DNA from: CAZRIT01 sp964600225
GTDB taxonomy: Bacteria > Bacillota > Clostridia > Christensenellales > CAG-138
Assembly: GCA_964600225.1 (NCBI GenBank)
Contig: CAZRIT010000003.1
Location: 18,089 to 82,088 of the forward strand
Length of the DNA: 64,000 nt
Reading direction: 5' to 3'
Part shown: one piece after another, positions 15,392-23,960 of the stretch
How the letters are laid out: each line of letters begins with the position of its first letter
Position numbering within the stretch: the stretch's first letter is position 1
Made by a program: the position numbers and the translations under genes
The notes under the pieces: model-generated
What the model saw: the letters and a program-made list of their open reading frames with translations, nothing else
Databases searched by the model: none
Told to the model about the DNA's origin: nothing

Positions 15392-15798
15392 GCCGACCCA
15401 AAGCCCGCGAGGTGGCGGTGATGATGGTCTATGCCTCGCTGCTCGGCGGTGCGGAAACGCCCGACGACGTGTGCGGCATGATGGAGCTTTCCGAAACGCT
15501 GGACGAGGCGGATCGCGCGTATGTGCAGGATGTCGTCGGCGGCGTGCAGGCGCAGGCAAAGGAGCTGGACGAGCTGATTGCAAGCCACGCGGTCGGCTGG
15601 AAGCTGGATCGGATCGCGCGCGTGGACCTGTCCATCCTGCGCGTGGCGCTGTACGAGATGCTGCATCGGGACGACGTGCCCACGGGCGCGGCCATCAACG
15701 AGGCGGTGGAGCTGGCCAAGCGCTACGGCGAGGAAAAGTCCTTTGCGTTCATCAACGGCATCCTTGGCACGGTATCGCGCGAGGGCTCGCCCGCATGA
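15388..15798 (+). CDS. nusB: Transcription antitermination factor NusB
   Basis: 136 residues, all-helical NusB fold. It starts with the RNA-binding Arg-rich turn (SRPKAREVAVMMVYAS) and has the C-terminal hallmark DVPTGAAINEAVELAKRYGEEKSFAFINGILG. NusB works with NusE (S10) in rRNA antitermination. The ATG overlaps the DUF2273 stop. Confidence 0.95.
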   Translation: MSRPKAREVAVMMVYASLLGGAETPDDVCGMMELSETLDEADRAYVQDVVGGVQAQAKELDELIASHAVGWKLDRIARVDLSILRVALYEMLHRDDVPTGAAINEAVELAKRYGEEKSFAFINGILGTVSREGSPA

Positions 15799-15831
15799 CG
15801 CATACGTCGCATAACGCATTTTGAACCAATC

Positions 15832-15873
15832 GGGACGGATGCAGCCGCGGAGACGGGCGCTGCAATCCGTCCC
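15832..15873 (+). other. RNA hairpin between nusB and xseA
   Basis: Arms GGGACGGAT-GCAGC and GCTGC-A-ATCCGTCCC form a strong stem of about 14 bp. No T-run follows (TGTTACGG), so it is not a clear terminator; a processing site or partial attenuator is possible. Confidence 0.5.
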
Positions 15874-15941
15874 TGTTACGGATAGGACAGGCCTGCAACC
15901 CCCGTTGCATGCTTATGCCCGAAACGATCAAGGGAGGCGGC

Positions 15942-17150
15942 ATGTCGGAAGCGGTTTTAACCGTCAGCGCGCTCAACGAATATGTATCCTGCCTCATCGG
16001 CGGCGACCCGATGCTCAAAAGCCTGCGCGTGCGCGGCGAGATCAGCGGGTTTAAGCGCCATACGTCGGGGCACCTGTACTTTTCCCTCAAGGATGAGGGC
16101 GCTTTGGTGCGGTGCGTAATGTTTCGGCAGCAGGCCATAGGGCTGACGTTTCAGCCCAAGGACGGCATGCTTGTGGAGCTGATCGGCAACGCCTCGCTGT
16201 ACACGCGCGACGGCTCGTTCCAGCTCTACGCCAAAAGGCTTACGCAGCAGGGCGAGGGCGCGCTGTACCAAAAGTTTTGCCAACTGCGGGATCGCCTGGA
16301 GCGCGAGGGCCTGTTCGACCCGGCGCACAAAAAGCCCCTGCCGTTTTTGCCCCGCTGCGTGGGCGTGGTCACCAGCCAAACGGGCGCGGCGGTGCAGGAT
16401 ATCATCCAAATCATCGGCAGGCGCTTCCCCGATATGCCCATCGTGCTCGCGCCCGTCAAGGTGCAGGGCGAGGGCGCGGCGGAGGAGATTGCCAAGGCCA
16501 TACGCCGCTTGAACCAACTGCGCGCGTGCGATGTGATGATCGTGGGCCGCGGCGGCGGCAGCATGGAGGATCTGTGGGCGTTCAACGAGCCTGCGGTAGC
16601 CTATGCCATCCATGAAAGCGAGATTCCCGTCGTCAGCGCCGTGGGGCATGAGACGGATTTTTCCATTGCGGATTTTGCGGCGGATCTGCGCGCGCCCACC
16701 CCGTCGGCCGCGGCGGAGCTGGCGGTGCCGATCGATGCGGAATGCCGCGCGGCCGTCCATGACGGCGCCGAGCGGCTGGGCCGCGCATTGACCGCCTCGC
16801 TGGAACGTTCGCGCGCAAGGGTGCGGCTCTCCGCGGCGTCGCGGGCGTTCTATCTGCTGCATAACCGCCTGGTCAACGAGCGGCAGGCGGCCGATCAGGC
16901 GGCGGAACGGCTGACGCGCGCCGTGTCGGATATGCTTTTTACGCGCCGCACGACGCTAACGACGCTGACGGAGCGCATCGGCACGTTGAACCCCCTGTCC
17001 ACCCTGTCGCGTGGCTACGCGTTTGTGGCCGATGCGCAAGGCAGGGCGGTGGGCTCGGCAAACGCGCTGCACAGGGGCGACGCCGTCACCCTGACGTTTC
17101 AGGACGGCGCGGCCGACGCCACCATACAATCGATTTCGGGTAAGGAGTAA
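15942..17150 (+). CDS. xseA: Exodeoxyribonuclease VII large subunit
   Basis: 402 residues. The N-terminal OB domain (residues ~5-100: VLTVSALNEYVSCLIGGDPMLKSLRVRGEISGFKRHTSGHLYFSLKD pattern) precedes the catalytic domain with VVTSQTGAAVQDI, VGRGGGSMEDLWAFNEPAVA and SAVGHETDFSIADFAADLRAPTPSAAAE, then coiled-coil helices and a C-terminal segment (LSRGYAFV). The start at 15942 has AAGGGAGG 5 nt upstream. Partner xseB lies 3 bp downstream. Confidence 0.97.
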   Translation: MSEAVLTVSALNEYVSCLIGGDPMLKSLRVRGEISGFKRHTSGHLYFSLKDEGALVRCVMFRQQAIGLTFQPKDGMLVELIGNASLYTRDGSFQLYAKRLTQQGEGALYQKFCQLRDRLEREGLFDPAHKKPLPFLPRCVGVVTSQTGAAVQDIIQIIGRRFPDMPIVLAPVKVQGEGAAEEIAKAIRRLNQLRACDVMIVGRGGGSMEDLWAFNEPAVAYAIHESEIPVVSAVGHETDFSIADFAADLRAPTPSAAAELAVPIDAECRAAVHDGAERLGRALTASLERSRARVRLSAASRAFYLLHNRLVNERQAADQAAERLTRAVSDMLFTRRTTLTTLTERIGTLNPLSTLSRGYAFVADAQGRAVGSANALHRGDAVTLTFQDGAADATIQSISGKE

Positions 17151-17153
17151 ACG

Positions 17154-17366
17154 ATGGACGAGACGGTACGGTTTGAAGACAAAATGGGCGCGCTCGATGC
17201 CGTAGTCAAGCAGCTCGAAAACGGCGAGGGGTCGCTCGACGACATGATCGGCCTGTACGAAAAGGGCATGGCGCTGGTCAAGGACTGCAACGCCCTGCTG
17301 GACGCCTACGAGGCGCGCATCACCAAGCTTTCGGGCGGCGGGGAGGACACGGTTGCAGACGCGTGA
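17154..17366 (+). CDS. xseB: Exodeoxyribonuclease VII small subunit
   Basis: 70 residues, family-typical. The pattern FEDKMGALDAVVKQLENGEGSLDDMIGLYEKGMALVKDC is diagnostic: two helices that pack on the XseA coiled coil. It overlaps ispA by 14 nt. Confidence 0.96.
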   Translation: MDETVRFEDKMGALDAVVKQLENGEGSLDDMIGLYEKGMALVKDCNALLDAYEARITKLSGGGEDTVADA

Positions 17367-18198
17367 ACGGATGCGCCGCTATGCGCAGTTGACCGATCAA
17401 AGGCTGGAACAGATTCTGTCCGACGCGGGCGTCTCCGAGACGCTGACCGCAAGCATGCGCTACAGCGTGTTCGCGGGCGGCAAGCGGTTGCGCCCTGCGC
17501 TGTGCCTTGGCGCGTGCGCCATGCTCGGCGGGGACGAAACGGACGCCCTGCCTGCCGCGTGCGCAGTGGAGTTGATCCACACCTATTCGCTCATCCATGA
17601 CGATCTGCCGAGTTTGGACAACGACGATATGCGCCGCGGCAAGCCCAGCAATCATATGGCGTTCGGCGAGGCCAACGCCATCATCGCGGGCGACGGGCTG
17701 CAGGCGTTGGCCTTCCGCACGCTGTCCGTCATCGAAAAGCCGCGCGTGTTCGCGGCCGTGGCGGCGGGCGCATACGATATGGTCGTGGGCCAGAGCCTGG
17801 ATTTGGCGGCCGACGGCGACATGGCGCGGTTTGACGCCATTCATCGATTGAAAACGGGCGCGCTGATCAAGGCAGGCGTGCTTGCGGGCGCGCTGTGCGC
17901 CGACACCGACGAGCAGGCGCTTTCCGCATTGACGGCGTTTTCGGAGCAGTACGGGCTGCTGTTTCAGGTGACGGACGATATCCTCGACGTCGAGGGCGAC
18001 GCGAAAGCACTCGGCAAATCCGTCGGCAAGGACGAAACGGAGCGGAAGCTCACAAGCGTGCGCAGGCTGGGGCTCGACGGCGCCAAGCGCTGCGCCAGGG
18101 AGGCGGCCGAACGCGCGTGCGCCGCGCTGGAACCGTTCGGGGCCGACGCGGGCTTTTTCCGCGACCTAATTGACATCACCCTGCATCGGCACGCATAG
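17353..18198 (+). CDS. ispA: Polyprenyl (farnesyl/geranyl) diphosphate synthase
   Basis: 281 residues. First Asp-rich motif LIHDDLPSLDNDDMRRG near residue 80, second QVTDDILDVEGD near 205, and GKRLRPAL near 40: a short-chain trans-prenyltransferase. It makes isoprenoid precursors for undecaprenyl phosphate and quinones, and dxs of the MEP pathway lies immediately downstream. A TTG start at 17353 is preferred because GGGAGG lies 6 nt before it; ATG at 17371 is the alternative. Confidence 0.93.
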   Translation: MQTRERMRRYAQLTDQRLEQILSDAGVSETLTASMRYSVFAGGKRLRPALCLGACAMLGGDETDALPAACAVELIHTYSLIHDDLPSLDNDDMRRGKPSNHMAFGEANAIIAGDGLQALAFRTLSVIEKPRVFAAVAAGAYDMVVGQSLDLAADGDMARFDAIHRLKTGALIKAGVLAGALCADTDEQALSALTAFSEQYGLLFQVTDDILDVEGDAKALGKSVGKDETERKLTSVRRLGLDGAKRCAREAAERACAALEPFGADAGFFRDLIDITLHRHA

Positions 18199-18235
18199 AC
18201 CATATCATGACTTTTGGGGGACGCATCACACATAT

Positions 18236-20068
18236 ATGAGCCGTTATCCGTTGCTTGATACCATCCATACCGTAGAGGATTACCGCCGCATTCCGCAGGA
18301 TATGCTGCCCACGCTTGCCGCGCAGCTGCGCAGCTGCATGGTGGAAACCGTTGCAGGTACGGGCGGGCATTTGGCCTCCGGCCTGGGCGCGGTGGAGATC
18401 ATTCTGGCCATGCACCGCGTGTTCACCAGCCCGCACGACAAGATGGTGTTTGATGTGGGGCACCAGGCGTACGCGCACAAGCTCATCACGGGCCGGCGCG
18501 AGGCGTTTGATACGCTGCGGCAGGATGGCGGCATCAGCGGCTTCCCCAAGCGCGAGGAGAGCGTGCACGACCATTTCAACACGGGCCACGCCACCACGTC
18601 CGTTTCGGCGGCGCTGGGCATGGCGCGCGCCATGGCGCTTAACGGCGAGGACGGCACGGCCGTGGCGCTCATCGGCGACGGGGCCATGACGGGCGGCATG
18701 GCGTTTGAAGCGCTCAACGACGCGGGCCAGGCGGACGTACCGCTGGTGGTCATCCTCAACGACAACGAGATGTCCATATCCGAAAACAACGGCGCGCTGC
18801 ACAGGCAACTGACCAACATGCGCACCAGCCGCAGCTATGTGCGCTTTAAGCGCAGGCTTGTGCGCGTGCTGGATACGGGGCGCTTCGGGCGGCTGCTGTC
18901 GAAGCGCATGAAGAATTTCAAAAACCGCATCAAAAACTTCCTGCTGCCCAACCAGCTCTTCGAGGAGATGGGCTTTACCTACTTTGGCCCCGTGGACGGG
19001 CACGATATCGATCGGCTCGTGCGCATCTTCGGGCGCGCAAGGGATATGCGCATCCCCGTCATCGTTCACTGCGTGACGCAGAAGGGCAAGGGCTACCGCT
19101 TCTCCGAGGACGATCCGGAAAAGTTCCACGGCATTGCGCCATTCTCGGTGGAGACGGGCGCGGTGGACGCTGTGGAAGGGATCGTGCGCAAGAGCAACTC
19201 GGCTGTGTTTGGCGACGCTTTGATGCGGCTGGCCGAGCAGGACGAGCGCATCGTGGCCGTCACCGCCGCCATGAAGTGCGGCACGGGGCTGAAGGATTTT
19301 GCCGCGCGCTTCCCCGAGCGGTTTTTTGACGTATGCATTGCCGAGCAGCACGCCGTAACCATGGCCGCGGGCATGGCCGCCGAGGGGCTCAGGCCCGTTG
19401 TGGCCATCTATTCCACGTTTTTGCAGCGCGCCTACGACCAGGTGCTGCACGATATCTGCCTGATGAACCTGCCCGTGGTGCTGGCCGTCGACCGTGCGGG
19501 GCTGGTGGGCGACGACGGGGAGACGCATCAGGGTCAGTACGACGCGGCGTTCCTTGCCGATATGCCCAACATGACCGTCTACTCGCCCGCCACGCAGCAG
19601 GAGCTGGTGCATATGCTGTCGCTGGCGGTGCAAAACGGCACGCCCGCCGCCATCCGCTACAACCGCGGCTACCTGATGCAGGCGGTATCGGGCATGCCCG
19701 TGGCGTGCGGCAGGTGGGAGACGCTTTCTCCCATCGCCGAAACGACGGTCATCGCAACGGGCCCCATGGTGGAACTTGCCCTGCGCGCCATACAAACATG
19801 CCCTGCGGGGCTGATCAACGCGCGCACCATGCATCCGTTGGACGAAGAACTGCTGGACGCGGTGGGCCAAACCGCCAAGCGCGTCATCGTCATCGAGGAC
19901 AGCGTGGATTGCCTTGGCCGCGCGGTGGCCGTGCGGCTGCCAAAGCGCGAGGTCATCCGCCTGCACCTGCCCAACGCCCCCATCCCGCAGGCGAGCGTTG
20001 CCAAACAGCGCGCGCGCTACGGGCTGACCGAGGCGCATCTGGAAGCTTTGATACGGGGTGACGCATGA
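18236..20068 (+). CDS. dxs: 1-deoxy-D-xylulose-5-phosphate synthase
   Basis: 610 residues, full length. It contains the thiamine-diphosphate motif GDGAMTGGMAFEALNDAG with DNEMSISENNGA (residues ~145-190), the transketolase pyrimidine domain (IAEQHAVTMAAGMAAEGL) and the C-terminal domain. It condenses pyruvate and glyceraldehyde-3-phosphate, the first MEP-pathway step. The start at 18236 gives the family N-terminus; a GGGGG lies about 15 nt upstream, rather far for an SD. The tlyA start overlaps its stop (ATGA). Confidence 0.96.
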   Translation: MSRYPLLDTIHTVEDYRRIPQDMLPTLAAQLRSCMVETVAGTGGHLASGLGAVEIILAMHRVFTSPHDKMVFDVGHQAYAHKLITGRREAFDTLRQDGGISGFPKREESVHDHFNTGHATTSVSAALGMARAMALNGEDGTAVALIGDGAMTGGMAFEALNDAGQADVPLVVILNDNEMSISENNGALHRQLTNMRTSRSYVRFKRRLVRVLDTGRFGRLLSKRMKNFKNRIKNFLLPNQLFEEMGFTYFGPVDGHDIDRLVRIFGRARDMRIPVIVHCVTQKGKGYRFSEDDPEKFHGIAPFSVETGAVDAVEGIVRKSNSAVFGDALMRLAEQDERIVAVTAAMKCGTGLKDFAARFPERFFDVCIAEQHAVTMAAGMAAEGLRPVVAIYSTFLQRAYDQVLHDICLMNLPVVLAVDRAGLVGDDGETHQGQYDAAFLADMPNMTVYSPATQQELVHMLSLAVQNGTPAAIRYNRGYLMQAVSGMPVACGRWETLSPIAETTVIATGPMVELALRAIQTCPAGLINARTMHPLDEELLDAVGQTAKRVIVIEDSVDCLGRAVAVRLPKREVIRLHLPNAPIPQASVAKQRARYGLTEAHLEALIRGDA

Positions 20069-20871
20069 AACGGCGGCTGGATGTATTCATGGCCGAGACG
20101 GGCTTGACCAAAAGCCGCGAGCAGGCGCGCGCCTTGATTATGGCGGGACTGGTGACGGTCAACGGCGTCAAGGCCGACAAGGCGGGAGAGGCCGTTTCCG
20201 ACGACGCTGCGGTTTCGGTCAAGGAGGACGCGGTGCCGTTTGTCAGCCGCGGCGGGCTGAAGCTGCAAAAGGCGCTGGATACCTTTCCCATCGATCTCAA
20301 CGGCGCGGTGGCGGCCGATATCGGCGCGTCCACGGGCGGGTTTACCGATTGCATGCTGCAGCATGGCGCAAGCGAGGTCTACGCCGTGGACGTGGGCTAC
20401 GGCCAGCTCGACTGGGGCTTGCGAAACGACGCGCGCGTGCATGTGATGGAGCGCACCAACGCGCGCTACATGGAGCCGAATTGGTTCGGGTCTCTGCTGG
20501 ACTTTGCCAGTATCGACGTATCGTTCATTTCGCTTTCGCGCATGCTGCCGCCGCTGCACCCATGCATGCATGCGGATGCACAGGTCGTGGCGCTCATCAA
20601 GCCGCAGTTTGAGGCGGGGCGCGGCAAGGTCGGCAAGCATGGCGTGGTGAGCGATCAAAACACGCACATCGAGGTTTGCCAAGGCGTGCTGGCGATGGCG
20701 GAGACGGCGGGCTTTACGCCCTGCGGGCTGACATTTTCGCCCATCAAGGGGCCCAAGGGAAACATTGAGTTTCTGCTGTGGCTGAAAAAGGGGACGGCAC
20801 GCGCGGACGCCGCGGCGGCAATCGATATTGCCGCGGTGGCGGAGCAGGCGCATAGGGAATGCATATCATAA
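20065..20871 (+). CDS. tlyA: TlyA-family 16S/23S rRNA (cytidine-2'-O)-methyltransferase
   Basis: 268 residues. An N-terminal S4 RNA-binding domain (1-60, RLDVFMAETGLTKSREQARALIMAGLVTVNG pattern) is joined to an FtsJ-like methyltransferase domain with AdoMet motif ADIGASTGGFTDCML near residue 90 and the IKPQFEAGR segment near 180. Conserved position between dxs and nadK in Clostridia. Confidence 0.94.
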   Translation: MKRRLDVFMAETGLTKSREQARALIMAGLVTVNGVKADKAGEAVSDDAAVSVKEDAVPFVSRGGLKLQKALDTFPIDLNGAVAADIGASTGGFTDCMLQHGASEVYAVDVGYGQLDWGLRNDARVHVMERTNARYMEPNWFGSLLDFASIDVSFISLSRMLPPLHPCMHADAQVVALIKPQFEAGRGKVGKHGVVSDQNTHIEVCQGVLAMAETAGFTPCGLTFSPIKGPKGNIEFLLWLKKGTARADAAAAIDIAAVAEQAHRECIS

Positions 20872-20892
20872 TCGAAATATTCATTTTTCCGC

Positions 20893-20921
20893 TTGCATAA
20901 TCCGAGAACGGGCTGTATAAT
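20893..20921 (+). promoter_or_regulatory. Sigma-A promoter in front of nadK
   Basis: TTGCAT (20893-20898), 17-bp spacer, TATAAT (20916-20921). The predicted start of transcription (about 20928) leaves only about 5 nt before the nadK ATG at 20933, with no SD. Confidence 0.75.
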
Positions 20922-20932
20922 ATGAACACATT

Positions 20933-21754
20933 ATGAATGAACAATCATCGCGTGCCAAAAATATGCGCCTCGGCTTTGCCGCCAATCCCGAAAAGGAGGG
21001 CGCGGAGGCGTTGTTGCATTCCCTTGTGGAAACGGCGCAAAAGCGGGGCTGCGTATGCGTGGAGTACCGCTGCGCCGACCAGGTGCGTCAGGCGGCCGAG
21101 AAGCCGTCGTTTCTGGTGGTGATCGGCGGCGACGGGTCGCTTTTGCGGTATGCAAGCGCGTGCGCCGAGTGCGGCGTCCCGCTGCTGGGGATCAACCTTG
21201 GCCGCATCGGGTTTTTGAGCGAGGTGGCGATCGATGCGTTCCCCACCGCGCTGGAACGCTTGCTCAACGGCGACTATCGGCTGGAGGCGCGTATGATGCT
21301 ATCCTGCACCGTCAACGGCGGCGCGCCCTCGCTGTGCCTAAACGACATTCTGGTGTTCAAAAACTCGTTTTCGGGCACGGCGCAGATCGACGTTGCGGTG
21401 GACGGGCTGGAGGTGGGCACGGTGTTTTGCGACGGCATCATTGCCGCAACGCCAACGGGCTCCACGGCCTATTCGCTGTCCGCGGGCGGGCCTGTGGTGG
21501 CAAACGGGCTGGATACCATTGTGGTTACGCCCATCTGCTCGCACACGCTGCATGTACGGCCCATCGTATCCGCCAGAGAGGCGGAATGGACGTTTGCCGT
21601 GCACGGCAAGGGGTTTGTCGCGGCCGACGGCATGAAGATGACCACCATCGGCAACGACGATTTGATCCGCATCACGGGCGCGCGGGAGCGGGCGCTGTTT
21701 GTACGGTTTGGGGAGAAGAACGTATTTGAACTGATTCGGCAGAAGCTGAGCTGA
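20933..21754 (+). CDS. nadK: NAD kinase
   Basis: 273 residues. VVIGGDGSLL near residue 62 is the GGDGS signature, and LNDILV and TPTGSTAYSLSAGGPVV (near 175) complete the family pattern. It phosphorylates NAD to NADP. A strong promoter ends 11 nt before the ATG and no SD is visible, so the mRNA may be leaderless or nearly so. An in-frame ATG at 20963 also lacks an SD. Confidence 0.95.
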   Translation: MNEQSSRAKNMRLGFAANPEKEGAEALLHSLVETAQKRGCVCVEYRCADQVRQAAEKPSFLVVIGGDGSLLRYASACAECGVPLLGINLGRIGFLSEVAIDAFPTALERLLNGDYRLEARMMLSCTVNGGAPSLCLNDILVFKNSFSGTAQIDVAVDGLEVGTVFCDGIIAATPTGSTAYSLSAGGPVVANGLDTIVVTPICSHTLHVRPIVSAREAEWTFAVHGKGFVAADGMKMTTIGNDDLIRITGARERALFVRFGEKNVFELIRQKLS

Positions 21755-21782
21755 CACACAGGGACGGGAACGGAGTAACAAC

Positions 21783-22232
21783 ATGAAAGCCAAACGACAC
21801 GAAATGATCACCAAGCTCATCGCGACGACCAATGTCGAAACGCAGGAGGAGCTGGCCGAAAAGCTGCGCGATTACGGCTTTTCGGTGACACAGGCGACGG
21901 TTTCGCGCGATATCAAGGAACTGCGGCTGGTCAAGGTACTCACCCCCGAGGGGCACTACCGCTATGCAACGGTAGAGCGCGCGGAGGCGGATTTGCAGGA
22001 GCGGTTCATCCGCATGTTCAGCAACTGCGTCGTTTCCGTGGTTGCCGCGGGCAACCTGATTGTGCTCAAGACCATCACGGGCAGCGCGTCGGCCGCTGCG
22101 GAGGCGGTGGACTCGCTCAAGTGGACGGAGATACTCGGCACCATCGCGGGCGACAACACCATATTCATCGCCATACGCGACGCCAAGTACGCGGGCGAAC
22201 TGGTCAAAAAGTTTCAAAAGATGCTCAAGTAG
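21783..22232 (+). CDS. argR: Arginine repressor ArgR/AhrC
   Basis: 149 residues. The N-terminal winged helix has VTQATVSRDIKELRLVKV (SR recognition motif). The C-terminal domain contains GSASAAAEAVDSLKWTEILGTIAGDNTIFIAIR, the arginine-binding and hexamerisation part. GGAG precedes the ATG. The recN SD overlaps its stop, so the two are co-transcribed. Position between nadK and recN is conserved in Firmicutes. Confidence 0.95.
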   Translation: MKAKRHEMITKLIATTNVETQEELAEKLRDYGFSVTQATVSRDIKELRLVKVLTPEGHYRYATVERAEADLQERFIRMFSNCVVSVVAAGNLIVLKTITGSASAAAEAVDSLKWTEILGTIAGDNTIFIAIRDAKYAGELVKKFQKMLK

Positions 22233-22244
22233 GAGGACAAGCCC

Positions 22245-23918
22245 TTGCTGCGTCGTCTGTCCATCGGCAACATTGCGCTGATCGATCAACTGGATATGAC
22301 ATTTTACGATGGATTTTCCGTTATGACGGGTGAAACCGGCGCAGGAAAATCCATCATTATCGAAGCGCTCAATTTTGTGCTGGGCGAGCGCGCCAGCAGG
22401 GAACTGATCCAATCGGGCGCGGCAAAGGCGTATGCCGAGGCCACCTTTACATTGGCCGAGGGCGACGCCGTGCAGGCCGTGATGGAGGAGTTTGCCATCG
22501 AGGCGGACGAGGGCGAGCTGACGCTGTATCGCGAGCTGACGGCAGGCGGCAAGAACGTCTGCCGCGCCAACGGCATCCTCATCACCGCCAACATACTCAA
22601 GCGCATCGGGGACGCGTTGGTCGATATCCACGGCCAGCACGCGCACCAGTCCCTGCTCAACCCCAAGCTGCATATCGACCTGCTGGACGCGTTTGCGGGC
22701 GAACGGATACTGCCCGTGAAGGAGCGCGTGCGCGCCATGTGCAGGCTGGCGCAGGAGACGGCAAGGGCGCTGCAATCGGCCGAGATGGACGAGCGCGAGC
22801 GCGAGCGGCGCATCGACCTGCTAACATATCAGGTCAAGGAGATTGACGAGGCCAAGCTGACCGACGGCGAGGAGGAAACGCTCACCGAGCAGCGCGGAAT
22901 CTTGCAAAACGCGCAGTCCATCATGGATGCGCTGGAGATCGGCGCCGAGGCGCTCAACGGCGAGGAGGGCGCGCTTTCCGCCATGTCCGCAGCGCAGCGG
23001 GCTCTGGACGCCATCGCCCCGTTTCACAGCGATTATGCCGATGCGGCGGATAAGCTGCGCGAGGCATACTATGCGCTGGAGGATACGGCGTACGCGGTGC
23101 GGGATATGCGAAACGGCTTTTCCTACGAGCCCAAGCAGCTCGACGAAATCGAGTGGCGGCTGGAACAGTTGACGGCGTTGAAGCGCAAGTACGGCGCAAG
23201 CATCGCGGAGGTGCTGGCCTACCGCGAAGAGAGCGTGCGGGAGCTGGAGTTGCTGGAGGGCATCGAGGAGCGCCGTGAAAAGCTGACCAAAGCCAACGAA
23301 GCCGCGCAAAACGATTATCGGCAGGCGGCGCAGGCGTTGACCGAAATCCGTCAGGAGACGGCCGCGCTGCTGAAGGAACGGCTGCTGCCCGAGCTGAATG
23401 ATTTGGGCATGCCGCACGCGGCGTTTGCCGCCGAGGTGACCGAAAGCGGGACGGCGATTGCGCCCAACGGCAGCGACAATGTGGAGTTTTTGCTGTCCAC
23501 CAACCGCGGCGAACCGCTCAAGCCCTTGTCCCGCGTGGCGTCGGGCGGCGAAATCTCGCGCATCATGCTGGCGTTCAAATCCGTACTGAGCGATTTGGAC
23601 GGCATCCCCACGATGGTGTTTGACGAAATCGATTCGGGCATCAGCGGGCGCATCGGCACGGATGTGGCCGTTAAGATGCGGCAAATTGCCAAGCGCCATC
23701 AGGTGCTGTGCATCACGCACCTGCCGCAGATTGCCGCCTATGCAAACAGACAATATTTGGTATTTAAGCAAACCGACGGCACGCGCACGCACACCGATGC
23801 GCTGCTGCTGGACGACGAGCGCCGCGCATCGGAGATTGCGCGGATCATGGGCAGTGCGCCAGACGATGCGGTGGCCTTGCAGCACGCACGGCAATTGATG
23901 GAGGCGGCGCGGGCGTAG
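22245..23918 (+). CDS. recN: DNA repair protein RecN
   Basis: 557 residues. An SMC-like ATPase with Walker A GETGAGKSII at residues ~27-36, long coiled-coil arms (~150-360) and the C-terminal signature VASGGEISRIMLAFKSVL plus Walker B MVFDEIDSGISGR. It acts in double-strand-break repair. It begins with TTG; AGGAGG is placed 8 nt upstream. Confidence 0.95.
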   Translation: MLRRLSIGNIALIDQLDMTFYDGFSVMTGETGAGKSIIIEALNFVLGERASRELIQSGAAKAYAEATFTLAEGDAVQAVMEEFAIEADEGELTLYRELTAGGKNVCRANGILITANILKRIGDALVDIHGQHAHQSLLNPKLHIDLLDAFAGERILPVKERVRAMCRLAQETARALQSAEMDERERERRIDLLTYQVKEIDEAKLTDGEEETLTEQRGILQNAQSIMDALEIGAEALNGEEGALSAMSAAQRALDAIAPFHSDYADAADKLREAYYALEDTAYAVRDMRNGFSYEPKQLDEIEWRLEQLTALKRKYGASIAEVLAYREESVRELELLEGIEERREKLTKANEAAQNDYRQAAQALTEIRQETAALLKERLLPELNDLGMPHAAFAAEVTESGTAIAPNGSDNVEFLLSTNRGEPLKPLSRVASGGEISRIMLAFKSVLSDLDGIPTMVFDEIDSGISGRIGTDVAVKMRQIAKRHQVLCITHLPQIAAYANRQYLVFKQTDGTRTHTDALLLDDERRASEIARIMGSAPDDAVALQHARQLMEAARA

Positions 23919-23960
23919 GAGCGCATATTTTCGGCCATCCTTCCGAAACCTAAGTGCGTT

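Noticed and set aside
18176..20038. 620-codon ORF antisense to dxs, and a similar one antisense to copA (38483-40345)
   Set aside because: Both are mirror frames of well-conserved genes in GC-rich DNA, with His/Arg/Gly-rich composition and no family resemblance.
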